From: Botrimarina colliarenosi
Lineage (GTDB): Bacteria > Planctomycetota > Planctomycetia > Pirellulales > Lacipirellulaceae
Length of the DNA stretch: 64,000 nt
Direction: 5' to 3'
Assembly (NCBI RefSeq): GCF_007859955.1
Contig: NZ_SJPR01000003.1
Span: forward strand, 479,496 to 543,495
A program made the position numbers and the translations under genes. This document shows, in pieces, positions 63,582-64,000 of this stretch; position 1 is the stretch's first letter, and the number at the start of each line of letters is the position of its first letter. The notes under the pieces are model-generated. The model did not search any database. It worked only from the letters and a program-made list of their open reading frames with translations, and had not been told where the DNA came from.

Positions 63582-64000
63582 TCACGAGCTCGCCGAGCGA
63601 TAACTCGCCAGCGCCTTCTGGAATACCCAGCGGCTGCCCACCAGCGCCAGCGCGGTTGCGACCAGCGCGAAGATCGCCAGGCCCGCGTACTCGGGTGTGA
63701 ACGGCTTCGCCAGCACCCGTGCCGGGACGTTGATCACCACCAAGATCGGCAGCACGTAGGTGAACCCGAGCCGCAGGCCGTCGCCGAGCACGTTGCCCTG
63801 GTAGATCTCCATCGGGTAGCGGCTGAAGTTGGTGATGTAGAACCAGAAGTCGTACAGCGTCTGGTTGCGGCCGAGCCAGATGCTGGTGGCCGCCAGCGAG
63901 ATCATGATGCTGTACATGATCAGCACCCCGCACAGCAGGTAGAGCGGGTAGAGCAGCCAGGAAGCGAGCGACGGCGGCGCCGGGAGGTGCGGCACGGCGT
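63582..64000 (-). CDS. ABC-2 type transporter permease, 5' end beyond the window
   Basis: At least 137 residues of a membrane protein; the frame runs to the window edge. Several hydrophobic segments (WLLYPLYLLCGVLIMYSIMISL; LAIFALVATALALVGSRWVF) and the block FWFYITNFSRYPMEIYQGN match the ABC-2 group (DUF990-like). Full members have about 260 residues, so roughly half is missing. The ATPase partner is presumably outside. Confidence 0.75.
   Translation of the reverse strand, partial: AVPHLPAPPSLASWLLYPLYLLCGVLIMYSIMISLAATSIWLGRNQTLYDFWFYITNFSRYPMEIYQGNVLGDGLRLGFTYVLPILVVINVPARVLAKPFTPEYAGLAIFALVATALALVGSRWVFQKALASYRSASS

Overview
The window is high-GC bacterial chromosome, most likely from a planctomycete of the order Pirellulales (a Lacipirellulaceae-like lineage is my inference). 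The pointers are protein families: a DUF1549/DUF1553 cytochrome protein next to a DUF1501 protein, two DUF1559 pseudopilin-like proteins, PEP-CTERM proteins carrying dockerin repeats, an ECF sigma factor translationally coupled to a Ser/Thr kinase, and a cysteine-rich Lpg1974-type outer-membrane protein. I see no phage, plasmid, CRISPR, rRNA or tRNA signature; most genes are housekeeping or lineage-typical.

Layout. 0.4-5 kb: a lamin-tail/dockerin/PEP-CTERM protein, then a minus-strand operon of a membrane protein, a TadZ/CpaE-like ATPase and an ExeA-like AAA ATPase. 5-11 kb: a DNA-repair pair, Lhr helicase and an Fpg/Nei glycosylase. 11-16 kb: an overlapping operon of ECF sigma factor, TPR Ser/Thr kinase and a LEPR-type surface protein. 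16-22 kb: cytochrome/DUF1501 pair and a metallophosphoesterase. 22-26 kb: SGNH esterase, homocysteine methyltransferase, DUF1569 protein and a PEP-CTERM gene bracketed by repeats. 26-34 kb: uvrB, VanZ-like, DUF1559, GNAT, P450, proB. 34-43 kb: monooxygenase, two coupled HtrA-like proteins (one catalytically dead), lexA, a sensor kinase, a PQQ-propeller protein, an AarF/UbiB kinase. 43-47 kb: rpsU, Cys-rich porin, PEP-CTERM protein. 47-57 kb: nadC, ligA, uvrA paralogue, ThiF/MoeB, Ser/Thr kinase, ComEA-like, DUF1559. 57-64 kb: purF, a metallopeptidase-like gene, a Fur-family regulator, flgM, ispH, a small orphan gene and a truncated ABC-2 permease.

DNA repair is strongly represented (lhr, nei-like, uvrB, lexA, ligA, uvrA), but the genes are scattered rather than in one operon.

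The most unusual content is a set of dispersed palindromic repeats. One family (called D here) occurs in intergenic DNA and also in-frame inside lhr and uvrA. Families D and E together form nested inverted pairs around two isolated genes (about 25.25-26.19 kb and 63.18-63.58 kb), which look like single-gene cassettes. Families A, B, C, F and G are further inverted or dispersed repeats; one B copy supplies the last codons and stop of ligA. Family names are local labels. All calls come from reading the sequence without database searches.
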